Source: Roseovarius sp. THAF9 (lineage in GTDB: Bacteria; Pseudomonadota; Alphaproteobacteria; Rhodobacterales; Rhodobacteraceae). Taken from it: DNA of 64,000 nt. The stretch lies in assembly GCF_009363715.1 (NCBI RefSeq), contig NZ_CP045404.1:898001-962000 (forward strand), read 5' to 3'. The notes under the pieces are model-generated. The model made no database searches, was not told where the DNA came from, and saw only the letters and a list, made by a program, of their open reading frames with translations. The translations under genes were made by a program, and so were the position numbers. Below, in pieces: positions 1 to 9,274 of the stretch (positions are counted from its first letter, which is position 1; every line of letters begins with the position of its first letter).

Positions 1-1
1 T

Positions 2-262
2 GCGCTGACAGTCGTGAGCGTTGGGATCATTCCGTTTGTCGGGCTGATCGTGCCCAACATCGTGTCCCGGATGATGGGCGACAACCTGCGCCGCACGCTG
101 CCGGTGATCGCGCTGATGGGGGCGGGGCTGGTGCTGGTGGCGGATATCGTGGCCCGCGTGCTGCGCTATCCGTTCGAGATGCCCTCGGCCACGGTGCTGG
201 GGGTCGTGGGCGCGGTTGTGTTCATTTGGCTGCTTTACCGTCCGGCGCGCCATGCACCGTAG
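2..262 (+). CDS. FecCD-family iron-chelate ABC transporter permease, 3' part
   Basis: This is the C-terminal 86 residues of an inner-membrane permease; the reading frame is open to the left edge, so the 5' end lies outside the window. The visible part has the family's cytoplasmic loop, with GLIVPNIVSRMMG near residues 17-29 (the coupling region that contacts the ATPase), followed by two hydrophobic segments and the end VFIWLLYR. Its stop overlaps the start of the next permease by 11 bases, so the two are translationally coupled and should form a heterodimeric channel for ferric chelates moving from periplasm to cytoplasm. The family is clear; the chelate cannot be read from this fragment. Confidence 0.85.
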   Translation, partial: ALTVVSVGIIPFVGLIVPNIVSRMMGDNLRRTLPVIALMGAGLVLVADIVARVLRYPFEMPSATVLGVVGAVVFIWLLYRPARHAP

Positions 263-1196
263 GCGGCTGATCTTACTTGCGGTGCTGTTCGTGGCGTCGG
301 CGGTGGCCTACATGACCATCGGCGCGCGCGGCAACTGGGGCTTCGTGCTGGAGTTCCGGGGCGCAAAGCTGGTGGCGCTGTGCCTTGTGGCGGTGGCGCT
401 GTCGACCTCGACGGTTCTGTTTCAGACGATCACGCAGAACCGCATCCTGACGCCGTCGATCATGGGCTTCGACGAGCTTTTCGTGCTGATCGTGGCGATG
501 GGCGTCTTCGTTTTCGGCATGACGGATGAGCTTGTCGTTACCTCCTGGGTTCAGTTCGTCGTGTCGCTGGTGCTGATGACCGGTGCGTCGCTGTTGCTGT
601 TCGGGACGTTGTTTTTGCAGGAGCGGCCCGATCTGATGCGGATGATCCTGACCGGGCTGGTGCTGACCGTGCTGTTCCGGTCGCTGCGCACCCTGCTGGT
701 GCGGATGCTTGACCCCAACGAGTTCAGCGTGGTGCAGGTGTCGTCCTATGCTCGGTTCCACCAGATCGAGACCGGCCTCTTGGCCATCGCGGCGGGGACC
801 ATCGGCGCGGCGTTGATCGGCGCATGGGCCATGCGGCACCGGCTGGACGTGCTGTCGCTGGGGCGCGAGGCGGCGATAAACTTGGGCGAGGACGTGCGCA
901 GCGGCACGTTGCAGGTTCTGTTCCTGATCGGCGTGCTGGTGTCGGTGGCGACCGCGCTGGTCGGGCCGACGGCGTTCCTGGGGCTGCTGGTGGTCAGCAT
1001 CGCCCACGTGGTGACGCCAACCGGGCGGCACGCGGTGCTGCTGGTCTCGGCCGCGCTGATTTCGGGCACGACGCTGGTCGGGGGGCAAGCCCTGCTGGAG
1101 CGCGTGTTCGGGCTGGTGACACCGCTGACCGTGGTGATCGACCTTGCGGGCGGCGTGCTGTTCCTGGTTCTGGTGATGAAAGGATTGAAGCGATGA
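252..1196 (+). CDS. FecCD-family iron-chelate ABC transporter permease
   Basis: A 314-residue polytopic membrane protein with about nine hydrophobic segments, the usual size for FecCD/BtuC-type permeases. The coupling-loop motif GPTAFLGLLVVSIAHVV lies in the C-terminal third. ATG at 252 is chosen because it gives a basic N-terminus (MHRRR) directly before the first membrane segment; an in-frame TTG at 216 would extend into the upstream gene. It overlaps the upstream permease by 11 bases and the ATPase by 4 (ATGA), so the three genes form one translational unit. It resembles the second permease of ferric-siderophore systems of the YclO/FatC/VctG type; that subgroup is from memory and not tested. 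Confidence 0.88.
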   Translation: MHRRRLILLAVLFVASAVAYMTIGARGNWGFVLEFRGAKLVALCLVAVALSTSTVLFQTITQNRILTPSIMGFDELFVLIVAMGVFVFGMTDELVVTSWVQFVVSLVLMTGASLLLFGTLFLQERPDLMRMILTGLVLTVLFRSLRTLLVRMLDPNEFSVVQVSSYARFHQIETGLLAIAAGTIGAALIGAWAMRHRLDVLSLGREAAINLGEDVRSGTLQVLFLIGVLVSVATALVGPTAFLGLLVVSIAHVVTPTGRHAVLLVSAALISGTTLVGGQALLERVFGLVTPLTVVIDLAGGVLFLVLVMKGLKR

Positions 1197-1945
1197 TTTC
1201 TGTGACGGGCGTGAGCCACGAGTTGGGCGGCAGCACGGTGCTGCACGATATCGAGCTGGAGATTCCGAAGGGAAAGGTGACTGCGCTGATCGGACCGAAC
1301 GGGGCGGGCAAGAGCACGCTCCTGTCGCTGATCGCGCGGCTGGCGCGGCACCGCACGGGGCGGATCATGGTGGACGAGCTGGAGGTGGGCGTCTGCGCGT
1401 CGAACACGCTGGCGCGGCGGCTGGCAATCCTGCCGCAAAGTTCAGAGATCGCGCCGCGCCTGACAATCGCGGAATTGGTGGCTTTCGGGCGTTATCCGCA
1501 CCACCTGGGGCGACCGGGCAGGGACGACCGCGAAAAGGTCGCCGAGGCGCTGACCCTGTTCGAACTGGATGCGCTGGCGCAGCGGACGCTGGACACGGTT
1601 TCGGGCGGGCAGCGGCAGCGGGCACTTCTGGCGATGATCTTTGCGCAGGACACGGAATACATGCTGTTGGACGAGCCGCTGAACAATCTCGATATCGCGG
1701 CGTCGCGGTCGCTGATGGCGCTGTTGCAGAGGCTGACGCGAGAGTACAGGCGCACGGTGGTGATCGTGCTGCACGACATCAACTATGCCTGTGCCTATGC
1801 CGATCATATCGTGACCATGAAAGGCGGGAAAATCGGTCCGCAGGGGGATGCCGAAACGCTGGTGGACGGCAAGTTGATGCAGGACATTTTCGGAACCGAC
1901 GCGGTTTTCCACAAAGTCGGCGGGCGGACCTTCGTGGGGGTCTGA
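1193..1945 (+). CDS. Iron-chelate ABC transporter ATP-binding protein
   Basis: A 250-residue ABC ATPase that powers the two permeases before it. Visible motifs in order: Walker A GPNGAGKST (about residues 37-45), the Q-loop in LAILPQSSEI, signature VSGGQRQR, Walker B YMLLDEP and the switch histidine in VLHDINYA. The ATG at 1193 overlaps the upstream stop (ATGA), and the protein starts exactly at the first beta strand (MISVTGVSHEL), which fixes the start. Family assignment to the FepC/FhuC-like siderophore group rests on the short length and on the neighbouring permeases and TonB-dependent receptor. No periplasmic binding protein is in view; it probably lies upstream of the window. Confidence 0.92.
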   Translation: MISVTGVSHELGGSTVLHDIELEIPKGKVTALIGPNGAGKSTLLSLIARLARHRTGRIMVDELEVGVCASNTLARRLAILPQSSEIAPRLTIAELVAFGRYPHHLGRPGRDDREKVAEALTLFELDALAQRTLDTVSGGQRQRALLAMIFAQDTEYMLLDEPLNNLDIAASRSLMALLQRLTREYRRTVVIVLHDINYACAYADHIVTMKGGKIGPQGDAETLVDGKLMQDIFGTDAVFHKVGGRTFVGV

Positions 1946-1958
1946 GCCTTCAGCACAG

Positions 1959-1980
1959 TGGCATTGATGCAAAAATGCCA
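1959..1980. promoter_or_regulatory. 7-bp inverted repeat before the TonB receptor gene
   Basis: TGGCATT and AATGCCA pair around an 8-base loop, 14 bases after the ATPase stop and 130 bases before the receptor start. There is no T-run after it, so it is a weak terminator at best. It could be an operator for iron-dependent control or an mRNA processing stem; it does not match a Fur box that I can recognise. Confidence 0.3.
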
Positions 1981-2109
1981 GACCGGCCCGAGCTTTGCAC
2001 GGGATGGTGCTTGCACTTTGCGCGCAGAGCCTTAAACGTCGCCGCATCACCGCCAGGGAAGCATGACCGCACGTACCCAGCTTCGACACGATTGAAATGG
2101 GACACAGTC

Positions 2110-4065
2110 ATGAACCTCTCTCGCCTCGGTATTCTGCTGATCACGACCGCTTTCCTCCCCGTGCCTGCCGCCTTGGCGCAGGACGCCGAAGGCGCCACTT
2201 TCCTCGGGACGATCCGCATCGGCTCGCCGGAAGCGCAAGCGCTTCTGGGCAACGACGAGATCTCGGAAGAAGAGATCGAACAGCGCAACCCGCAATCCAT
2301 CCGCGACGTGTTCGACGGGGAAACCTCGGTCACCACAAGCGGCGGGGCGGCGATTGCCAACAAGGTCTTCGTCAACGGTGTCGAGGAAAGCCTGCTGTCG
2401 GTTACCATCGATGGCGCGCGGCAGAACAAGTCGGCGTTTCACCATACCGGAAACGTGCTGATCGACCCTGCGCTGCTGAAATCTGTCGAGGTCAGCAAGG
2501 GGCTGGCGCCGGCGGATGCGGGGCCGAACGCGCTGGCCGGGTCGCTGGCCTACGAGACCAAGGACGCCGCCGACCTGCTGGAGGATGGCGACAATTTCGG
2601 CGGCATGACGACGCTGACTTTCGGCACGAACGAGGACCGGATCCGCGCCGGGCTGACGCTGTTCGGGCGCAGCGGCGGGTTCGAATACCTGCTGAGCGGC
2701 ACGCGGTCGGACAGTGGCAGCTACGAGGATGGCAGCGGTGTGACCGTTCCCGGCTCGGAGGCGGATCTGACAAGCTACCTGGGCAAATTCGCCTATTCAT
2801 CGCCCACGGGTCACCGGCTGGAATTCGCGGCGTCCCAGACCGAGGACACAGGGTTGCGGGCCGGGCAGGCGGGGCCGGGCGGCATTATCTTCATACGGCC
2901 CGACTTTGCAGGCGTTGTCGGACGGCCCAGTGTGCTTGTGCCGGCCCTGTCGAAGCGCACGTCCTATACGCTGACCTATACCAAGGACAGCGCCACGGAC
3001 TGGTTCGATCCCTTCTTCCAGCTGAGCTATAACGAACAGGAGATCGACGCGTCGGGTGTCTTCGGCACGAACGAAAGCTTCAGCGGGACGTTCAAGAACC
3101 GCTTTGCCATCGCCGGCGGGGACCTGTCGGTGGGTGTCGACTTCTTCGACGAGTCCGCCTCGGGCTTCGGCCGTGGTCCGGGCCCGTTCGGCAGTTCGGG
3201 CCGCGAGGATCACTGGAACATCGGGATTTTCGCGCAGGCGCGGCAGGATGTCGGCGCGCGCGTGTCGGTGTCCTATGGCGCGCGTTACGACTGGCAGGAG
3301 TTCGAGGCCGCCAACGGCCAGACCTTCAAGGACGACGGATTCAGCGCCAATGGGTCGGTCGATTTCAAGATCATCGATGCGCTGACCCTGAACGCGGGCT
3401 ACGCCCATAGCTGGGGCGGGTACGAGCTGGGCGAGGCGGCACTGATCAATTTCGGCGGTGCCTGGACCTATAACGGGTTCACCACGTCGCGGTCGGATGC
3501 GGGCCGGATCGGTCTGCGCTACGAGCGGGGGCCGTGGCAGCTGAGCGGGGCCTATTTCGAGACCTACGTGAACGACATCAACGCCGTGCTGCCCACCGGC
3601 GGCGACCGTGGTGCGATTGCCGACCTGTCCTCCAAGGGCTGGGAAGCATCGGTCGGGTACACGTGGGCCAACGGGTTCATCCGGGCCAACTATACCCATG
3701 CGGATGTCGACCTGAACGGCGCGACGATCGGCTCGACTGCCTATTACCTTGGCCGCCCGGTCGGCAAGGCGATCGCACTGGAAGGCGCCGTCGATGTCAC
3801 CGACGAGTGGACCTTCGGCGGCACCGCAGAGGTCGCATTCAAGAACCGCGACACGCGGGCGCCACTGTCGGGCTACGAGGTGGTCAACCTTTACACGACT
3901 TACACCCCAAGCGACTTGGACCGGCTGGAAATGCGGCTGGAGGTGCGCAACATCTTTGACGAGACCTATACAAGCCGGTCGTCCGACGGGGTCGGGCTGG
4001 GTAACGTGATCGCGTTGACGGAGCCTGGACGCTCGGTCAGCCTGACGGCGAACCTCGCTTTCTGA
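2110..4065 (+). CDS. TonB-dependent outer-membrane receptor for an iron chelate or heme
   Basis: A 651-residue receptor. From the ATG at 2110 it has a clear signal peptide (basic MNLSR, hydrophobic core, cleavage after AALAQ). An N-terminal plug of about 130 residues follows (ESLLSVTIDGARQNK; GPNALAGSLAYETKDA), then a beta-barrel with alternating aromatic strands ending in phenylalanine (LTANLAF), as BAM substrates do. A longer frame opens at 1975, but only 2110 gives a signal peptide. The gene lies 164 bases after an iron-chelate ABC operon, so it probably delivers the same ligand across the outer membrane. The plug motif resembles heme receptors (compare GSGALGG...T.DA) more than typical siderophore receptors, so the ligand is open. 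Expression is probably iron-repressed. Confidence 0.9.
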   Translation: MNLSRLGILLITTAFLPVPAALAQDAEGATFLGTIRIGSPEAQALLGNDEISEEEIEQRNPQSIRDVFDGETSVTTSGGAAIANKVFVNGVEESLLSVTIDGARQNKSAFHHTGNVLIDPALLKSVEVSKGLAPADAGPNALAGSLAYETKDAADLLEDGDNFGGMTTLTFGTNEDRIRAGLTLFGRSGGFEYLLSGTRSDSGSYEDGSGVTVPGSEADLTSYLGKFAYSSPTGHRLEFAASQTEDTGLRAGQAGPGGIIFIRPDFAGVVGRPSVLVPALSKRTSYTLTYTKDSATDWFDPFFQLSYNEQEIDASGVFGTNESFSGTFKNRFAIAGGDLSVGVDFFDESASGFGRGPGPFGSSGREDHWNIGIFAQARQDVGARVSVSYGARYDWQEFEAANGQTFKDDGFSANGSVDFKIIDALTLNAGYAHSWGGYELGEAALINFGGAWTYNGFTTSRSDAGRIGLRYERGPWQLSGAYFETYVNDINAVLPTGGDRGAIADLSSKGWEASVGYTWANGFIRANYTHADVDLNGATIGSTAYYLGRPVGKAIALEGAVDVTDEWTFGGTAEVAFKNRDTRAPLSGYEVVNLYTTYTPSDLDRLEMRLEVRNIFDETYTSRSSDGVGLGNVIALTEPGRSVSLTANLAF

Positions 4066-4271
4066 TCGGCTCGCGGCGCGCGATGACGTGCGGTGGCTTT
4101 TCCGGGCAGCGTAACGGGACTGTTGCCGGCCCGCGCGCGCCGGCGAGATCGAAGATGAGGGGCTTCAAACCGGCCGCATGAGTCTTGCGCGCTTCGGCCG
4201 GATCAAAGGAAGCAGTTTGTTAATTCCTGGCTGATAGGGTGCGCGGAACCCTGTCTTTGAAGGAGTGCCGG

Positions 4272-5644
4272 ATGTTCGGGAAGAGAAAGCAAGACACCAA
4301 AGCGCGCGGCGACGTTGAGTTTGCGCAAGCGCTGGTATCTGTGATCGACCGCGCCCAGGCAGTGATCGAGTTCACGCCTGATGGCACGATCCTGAGTGCC
4401 AATGAGAATTTCCTGCATGTGTTGGGCTATTCTCTTGACGAGATCGCAGGGCAGCACCACGCCATGTTCGTGACGCCGGACTATGCGCAAAGCGAAGAGT
4501 ACCGTGCCTTCTGGACGGCGCTGGCGAAGGGAGAGTTCTTCACGGACCAGTTTCCGCGCGTCTCCAAAACGGGCGAGATCGTTTGGATCAGCGCGACTTA
4601 TGCCCCCGTCATAAGCTCCGATGGCACTGTCGAGAAGGTGATCAAGGTTGCCACGGACGTCACAGCGCGGCGTCTTGGAATCGAACGCATGGCAGAGGCG
4701 CTCAAAGGTCTGAGCGACGGCGATCTGGAGCATGAGGTCGCGCCGTGTGGCGTGACGGACATCGACCGGTTGGGCGATGCGTTCAATGCGGCCGCAGCAC
4801 GATTGTCTGAGGCGATCATTTCAGCCAAAGAGGTGGCGGGGACCGTGGAGCGTACCGCCAGCGAGGTCGGCGAGGCGTCGATCGAGATGTCGAACCGCAC
4901 CGAAAATCAGGCCGCGACCCTGGAAAGACGGCGGCCGCGATCAAGGACCTGACGGCCACGGCGGAATCCGCGGCGGAAGGCGCCAAGGACGTCGAAAGAT
5001 CTGCCAGTTCCGCCCGCGTGACCGCCGAGCACGGTGGCAAGGTCGTCGAGAATGCGGTGAACGCGATGGCCAATATCGAAGAGTCGTCCAACCAGATCTC
5101 GCAGATCATCGGCGTGATCGACGATATCGCTTTCCAGACCAACCTGCTGGCGCTGAATGCCGGTGTCGAGGCGGCCCGGGCGGGAGACGCGGGACGCGGC
5201 TTTGCGGTTGTGGCCTCCGAAATCCGCCTGTTGGCGCAGCGCTCGGCCGAGGCGGCGGACGAGATCAAGACGCTGATCACCGACAGCTCGCAGCACGTCT
5301 CGTCTGGGGTGGACCTTGTCCACCAGGCGGGGGTGGAACTGAAGAAGATCGTGGCTGGCGTGGCGGATATCTATGCTCATATCAACAAGATTACCGATGG
5401 TGCTTCGGAACAGGCCGTGTCGTTGTCGGAAATCAACAGCGCGGTCGGGCAGCTCGATACCGTGACTCAGCAGAACGCTGCGATGGTCGAGCAATCCACG
5501 GCGGTCAGCAAGGTCCTGGCGTCGGACGCGCGGGAATTGTCGGTGCAGATGTCCATGTTCAGGACCGCCACGGCCGGACGTGCGGTGCAGGCCAGGCCGG
5601 GGATGGCGGCACAGGATGCGGCCCCGTTGCCAAGGGCGTCCTGA
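4272..5644 (+). pseudogene. PAS-domain methyl-accepting chemotaxis protein, frameshifted
   Basis: Two frames together encode one soluble chemoreceptor of about 457 residues. The first (from ATG 4272, with Shine-Dalgarno AAGGAG 6 bases upstream) gives a PAS domain (GTILSANENFLHVLGYS), a HAMP-like segment and the start of the signalling coiled coil, then leaves frame at TLERRRPRSRT and stops at 4952. The second runs to 5644 and contains the receptor hairpin tip ([20 protein letters not shown]). Homologous receptors read TLEETAAAIKDL here; one missing base in the GGAAAGACG stretch at 4921-4930 explains the break. It has no membrane segment, so a cytoplasmic receptor is expected. It could be a real inactivation, phase variation in a short A-run, or a sequencing error. 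Confidence 0.85.
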
Positions 5645-6039
5645 GCGGCTGATAAACCGGACCACGGGGAAGAAAGCGGGCGCACCGGTGCCCCCGGGAA
5701 TGCTTGGCACCCCTGCGCGTTCGCCGGTGGCAGGCGCGGTGTTCGCTGTGTTTCAGCAAGATCCGGTCGGTCAGGTCGCGCCGTCGCTGGCGGGCTTTGG
5801 TTCTTTGGTCAGCCGTTATTGTGCGCGCAGCCCGGAAAAGTGCGATGCCTCTATGAGCTTTCCGAGAGACCATGTGCCAACTCGGACGTGATCGTTTCTG
5901 GAGATATGGATAGTGTTCCCAAGGTTTGGCTCGACTTGTTTCGCGAATGCGCGGTGGCAATAGGCACGGTTGAGGCCGGCGTTGGGACGGTATCATCGAT
6001 CACGCCCACAGACGAAATGCCGGACCGAGGAGCGAAGGA
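5645..6039. other. Gap between convergent chemotaxis genes, no gene supported
   Basis: 395 bases between the stop of the frameshifted receptor and the stop of cheD. Open frames here (for example 5819-6043 on the plus strand) have no ribosome binding site, no recognisable motif and no biased codon use. I see no strong hairpin followed by a T-run. Confidence 0.5.
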
Positions 6040-6645
6040 TTAGAAGAGCTGAATATCACCTTGCGCCGCGTTGTCGTCACGCGACTGTCGCGTGGCGACG
6101 GGCACAGCCGGGTCCGTCATGGTTGTCATGAAGCATTGCTGGACCCGGCCGGAAGCCGGCCAGAACCGAATCTTGCGACCGCGGGTGCCGCCCAAACAGC
6201 TGCCCGTCACGGTGAAGCCTTCGTTCTCGACGTACCATTGGGCGAAACTGGCATTCTTGGCCCCAATCCCGGCCCCGCCTTCGAACATCTTGGCACCGCC
6301 GAAAAGCTTAACCTCAAGCCGCCTGCGGTCGGCCCCCTTTTTCAGAAGGCCGTTGATCAGAAGTTCCATGGCATTCACGCCATAGCGCATGTTATCGCCA
6401 CGGTCGCTGGTGGCGCCCGGCAGCAGGAAGTGGTTCATGCCGCCCACGCCTGCCATGGTGTCCCACATACATGTAGCGATACAAGAGCCGAGGATCGTGG
6501 TCATGATTTCGTCCCGCCGGTCCGAGATCCGGGTCTCACCCTGAAACAGCGGAATGAAGACGGCACCGTCAACGGAGCCTGGTGCCTGGCCGGTTGGACC
6601 GGCCGTTTCCGGCCGCGGTGCGTGGCGGTTGCCGAGATGCGTCAT
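6040..6645 (-). CDS. cheD: Chemoreceptor glutamine deamidase CheD
   Basis: A 201-residue CheD. It hydrolyses specific receptor glutamines to glutamates so they can be methylated, and in some species it also binds CheC or CheY-P. The catalytic set is visible: Thr49 and Cys55 in TTILGSCIATC and His72 in GGMNHFLLP; the 17-residue Cys-His spacing equals that of the characterised enzyme. The family's LFGGAKMFEGG motif also follows. The N-terminal 25 residues (MTHLGNRHAPRPETAG) are an extra low-complexity leader, so a later start is possible. It is the last gene of the minus-strand che run, 36 bases after the receptor gene, and should act on the receptors encoded beside it. Confidence 0.93.
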   Translation of the reverse strand: MTHLGNRHAPRPETAGPTGQAPGSVDGAVFIPLFQGETRISDRRDEIMTTILGSCIATCMWDTMAGVGGMNHFLLPGATSDRGDNMRYGVNAMELLINGLLKKGADRRRLEVKLFGGAKMFEGGAGIGAKNASFAQWYVENEGFTVTGSCLGGTRGRKIRFWPASGRVQQCFMTTMTDPAVPVATRQSRDDNAAQGDIQLF

Positions 6646-6681
6646 CCAGCCTCCCGGCCCCGCGTGACGGTGGAAGATCGA

Positions 6682-8601
6682 TCAGAAGTCATGCCAGTCT
6701 TCCTGGCCGTTCACCGCCACGGAACTGGGCGCGATTGTGCTGACCGCGATGTCCGGCTTTTCCGGTGCGGCGTCTTGCGTTTCCGCCCTGGCGATTTCGT
6801 CTTCCCAGCCGGTTCTGACCGGTGCCGCGGCGAGCGAGCGTGCGGTGTCAGAGCCTGTTTCACGCAGTTCGTCGAGGTTGAACTGGCGCAGGATCTCGGA
6901 CATGCGCTGTGCCTCGTGGCTGAGGCTGCGGCTGGCGGCCGAGGATTCCTCGATCACGGCCGCGTTCTGTTGGGTCACCTTGTCGAGTTCGGTCACGCTG
7001 TCCTTGATTTCGGCTAGATTGGTCGCCTGTTCGCTGGAGCCGGTGGCGATGCGCGACACCAAGTCTGAGACATGATTGACGCCGTCAATGATATCGCTGA
7101 GCGCCGTACCTGCTTGGTTGGCAAGCTCGCTGCCCTCGGTGACGTGCTCGCTGGAGCGCGTGATGAGTTCCTTGATCTCGTTTGCGGAATCCGAGGCTCG
7201 CTGCGCCAGGGCGCGTACTTCGGAGGCGACCACTGCAAAGCCGCGGCCGGAATCGCCCGCACGCGCGGCCTCGACGCCGGCATTCAGGGCGAGAAGATTG
7301 GTCTGGAACGCGATGTCGTCGATCACGCCGATGATCGCGGTGATCTGCTGCGAGGATTCCTCGATGTCGCGCATTGCCTTGACCGTGCGATCGACAACCG
7401 CGCCGCCGGTCGCGGCACGCTTCTTGTTGTCTGCAATCCGTTCGTTGGCGTCCAACGCCAGGGTAGCTGTCATCTGAACGCTGGTGTTCAGCTCTTCGAT
7501 GGCGGCAGCTGATTCCTCGAGGGTCGCAGCCTGGGCCTCAGAGCGTTTCGACTGATCCTCGGCCACCTCGGAGATTTCCTTCGAGCTGGTGCGCACGCTG
7601 TCGGCGGTGGAGACGATTGTGGACAGCATGTCGCGCAGGCTCGAGACGACGTCGTTGAAGTTTTCGCAGATTTCGAGGTGGTCCGAATCGAGGCCCTCGA
7701 AATCGGCGGTCTCGATCTTGCAATCTGTCTGACCGGAAGAAAGCCGCGACATGTGTTCGCCCAACTTGTGCAGTAGTTTTTGCCGCAGCGCGGTATGCTC
7801 CTGCCGCTTGCGGGCCTCGGTTTCATCCCGGAGGAGAGTATCGCGGAACCCTTCCAAGCCTTGCGCCATCGTGCCGATCTCGTCGCCGCGGTGTACGCCG
7901 GGAATCCCGATGGTGTAATCGTGGCTGGAAACGGACTGCATGGCCCGGCTGAGTGCCTTGATCGGCCCGGTCACGAGATGCGAGACCGCAAAAACGATCA
8001 TGATAAGCCCGCCGATGGCCACCAAGGCGCTGATACCCAGAACGGTGAGTATCTGCTTCTGCTGAGCGGCCAGGAAGACGCCGTTGTCCCAGGCAAAGCC
8101 GGCGACCCCTAAGAGTGTCACACCGTCCTTGGCCATAACCGGAACGGCGATTATGCCGAGATCCCCGCTTTTTTCCTGCGCCGGAGTCTTGGTTTCCATA
8201 ACCCGGTTGAGCGTCTGCGACAGAAGCTTCGGCGGGGTGTCGCGCGCGTTGTGGGTGGCCAGTTGCTCGCCCGACGCGTGCCGAATGTCTATCGCGATAA
8301 GCGAGACATCTGTTTCGGTGGCCGACGAGTAAATTTCAGCCAGGCGCGCGCCGTCCTTGAACTGCATCGGTCCGCGCATCTGCTTGGACAGCATTTCGGC
8401 CAGAAACGCCTGGTCCGCCGCCTGTTTTTCAAGCGTCATGGAGCTGAGATTCTTGCTGAGCAAGGCAAAGCAAACCCCGAATGTAAGAAGGAAGCCCAAG
8501 GCGACGGCGACGGCGATTTTCGAGTGGATGCTCAGCGCCGAAAGGGGGGCAGTGACCCGGCCGAAACCGGTGTCCGAGGGTGCTGCGGTCGTGGTCATCA
8601 C
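6682..8601 (-). CDS. Membrane methyl-accepting chemotaxis protein with C-terminal tether
   Basis: A 639-residue chemoreceptor. Order: short cytoplasmic N-terminus; TM1 at about residues 29-50; a periplasmic region of roughly 130 residues of single-Cache type; TM2 at about 187-212; HAMP ([15 protein letters not shown]); and a long signalling coiled coil with the hairpin tip [20 protein letters not shown]. Methylation-type Glu/Gln pairs flank it ([20 protein letters not shown]). The protein ends in DWHDF after a flexible linker, matching the W-x-x-F C-terminal pentapeptide that docks CheR or CheB in other bacteria. The start is either of two adjacent ATG codons (8601 or 8598). It lies 22 bases after a secreted Cache-like protein gene and is probably cotranscribed with it. 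Confidence 0.93.
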   Translation of the reverse strand: MMTTTAAPSDTGFGRVTAPLSALSIHSKIAVAVALGFLLTFGVCFALLSKNLSSMTLEKQAADQAFLAEMLSKQMRGPMQFKDGARLAEIYSSATETDVSLIAIDIRHASGEQLATHNARDTPPKLLSQTLNRVMETKTPAQEKSGDLGIIAVPVMAKDGVTLLGVAGFAWDNGVFLAAQQKQILTVLGISALVAIGGLIMIVFAVSHLVTGPIKALSRAMQSVSSHDYTIGIPGVHRGDEIGTMAQGLEGFRDTLLRDETEARKRQEHTALRQKLLHKLGEHMSRLSSGQTDCKIETADFEGLDSDHLEICENFNDVVSSLRDMLSTIVSTADSVRTSSKEISEVAEDQSKRSEAQAATLEESAAAIEELNTSVQMTATLALDANERIADNKKRAATGGAVVDRTVKAMRDIEESSQQITAIIGVIDDIAFQTNLLALNAGVEAARAGDSGRGFAVVASEVRALAQRASDSANEIKELITRSSEHVTEGSELANQAGTALSDIIDGVNHVSDLVSRIATGSSEQATNLAEIKDSVTELDKVTQQNAAVIEESSAASRSLSHEAQRMSEILRQFNLDELRETGSDTARSLAAAPVRTGWEDEIARAETQDAAPEKPDIAVSTIAPSSVAVNGQEDWHDF

Positions 8602-8623
8602 GGGCTCCCGTTTGGTAAAAGGT

Positions 8624-9193
8624 TCAGTTTGCGGAGGCGAGCATCTCGATATTGACGCCGACGGTAATCACGCCGACGAAGCTGCCGTCATCCATGATTG
8701 GAACGCTGACTTGGCTTTGGTAGGCTTGGCTGGATTCGTCGAATTCGACTTCGCCGATATGGATGCCGGACGTCTCGTGCGGCACCTGCCACTTGTCCTC
8801 GTCGCCTTGCCAGTAGTCGGACGTGACGCTGCTTTGGCCGACATTGAGGCCGCGGATATCTGTGACGAAGATCTCGGTGTAACGCCCCGCGCCCTGCATG
8901 TGGATCTCTTTGAGGTGCTTTGAAAGGTCGTTCGACAGCACCGAATCGATCAGGTCTCCGCCCGCGACGGTCTGTTGACGCCAAGTGGCGTCGAGCGCGA
9001 TGATCTCGTGCTCGGTCAGGTCGGCGGTCGAGGCGTTCTGGGACCGAATGGCGCCCAAGACGACGGGATCGGTAACCCAAGCGGAGATTGTGCTGTTGGC
9101 CAAGTCGGTCAACGCTCCATCATAGTCGTTGGCGGCCTGGGCGCCGGCGACGGAAAATACCGTCGCGGCAAGTGTGGTGAGCGTGTGTTTCAT
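8624..9193 (-). CDS. Secreted Cache/PDC-like sensory domain protein
   Basis: A 189-residue protein with a cleavable signal peptide ([20 protein letters not shown], cleavage after AQA) and no other membrane segment, so it should be free in the periplasm. The mature part looks like a PDC/Cache fold: a long N-terminal helix, then the core with [27 protein letters not shown] and the closing strands [20 protein letters not shown], which in receptors precede TM2. Here that TM helix is missing. It sits directly upstream of a chemoreceptor in a che operon, which suggests a soluble ligand-binding partner for that receptor. The fold is recognised by pattern only; the ligand is unknown. Confidence 0.8.
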   Translation of the reverse strand: MKHTLTTLAATVFSVAGAQAANDYDGALTDLANSTISAWVTDPVVLGAIRSQNASTADLTEHEIIALDATWRQQTVAGGDLIDSVLSNDLSKHLKEIHMQGAGRYTEIFVTDIRGLNVGQSSVTSDYWQGDEDKWQVPHETSGIHIGEVEFDESSQAYQSQVSVPIMDDGSFVGVITVGVNIEMLASAN

Positions 9194-9274
9194 GGATGCC
9201 TCCGGTGGTTGGATACAGTCAAGGTCAGCTGCATCATCGGCGATAAGATTTAAGAACCCCTGAACCGCCCCGGC

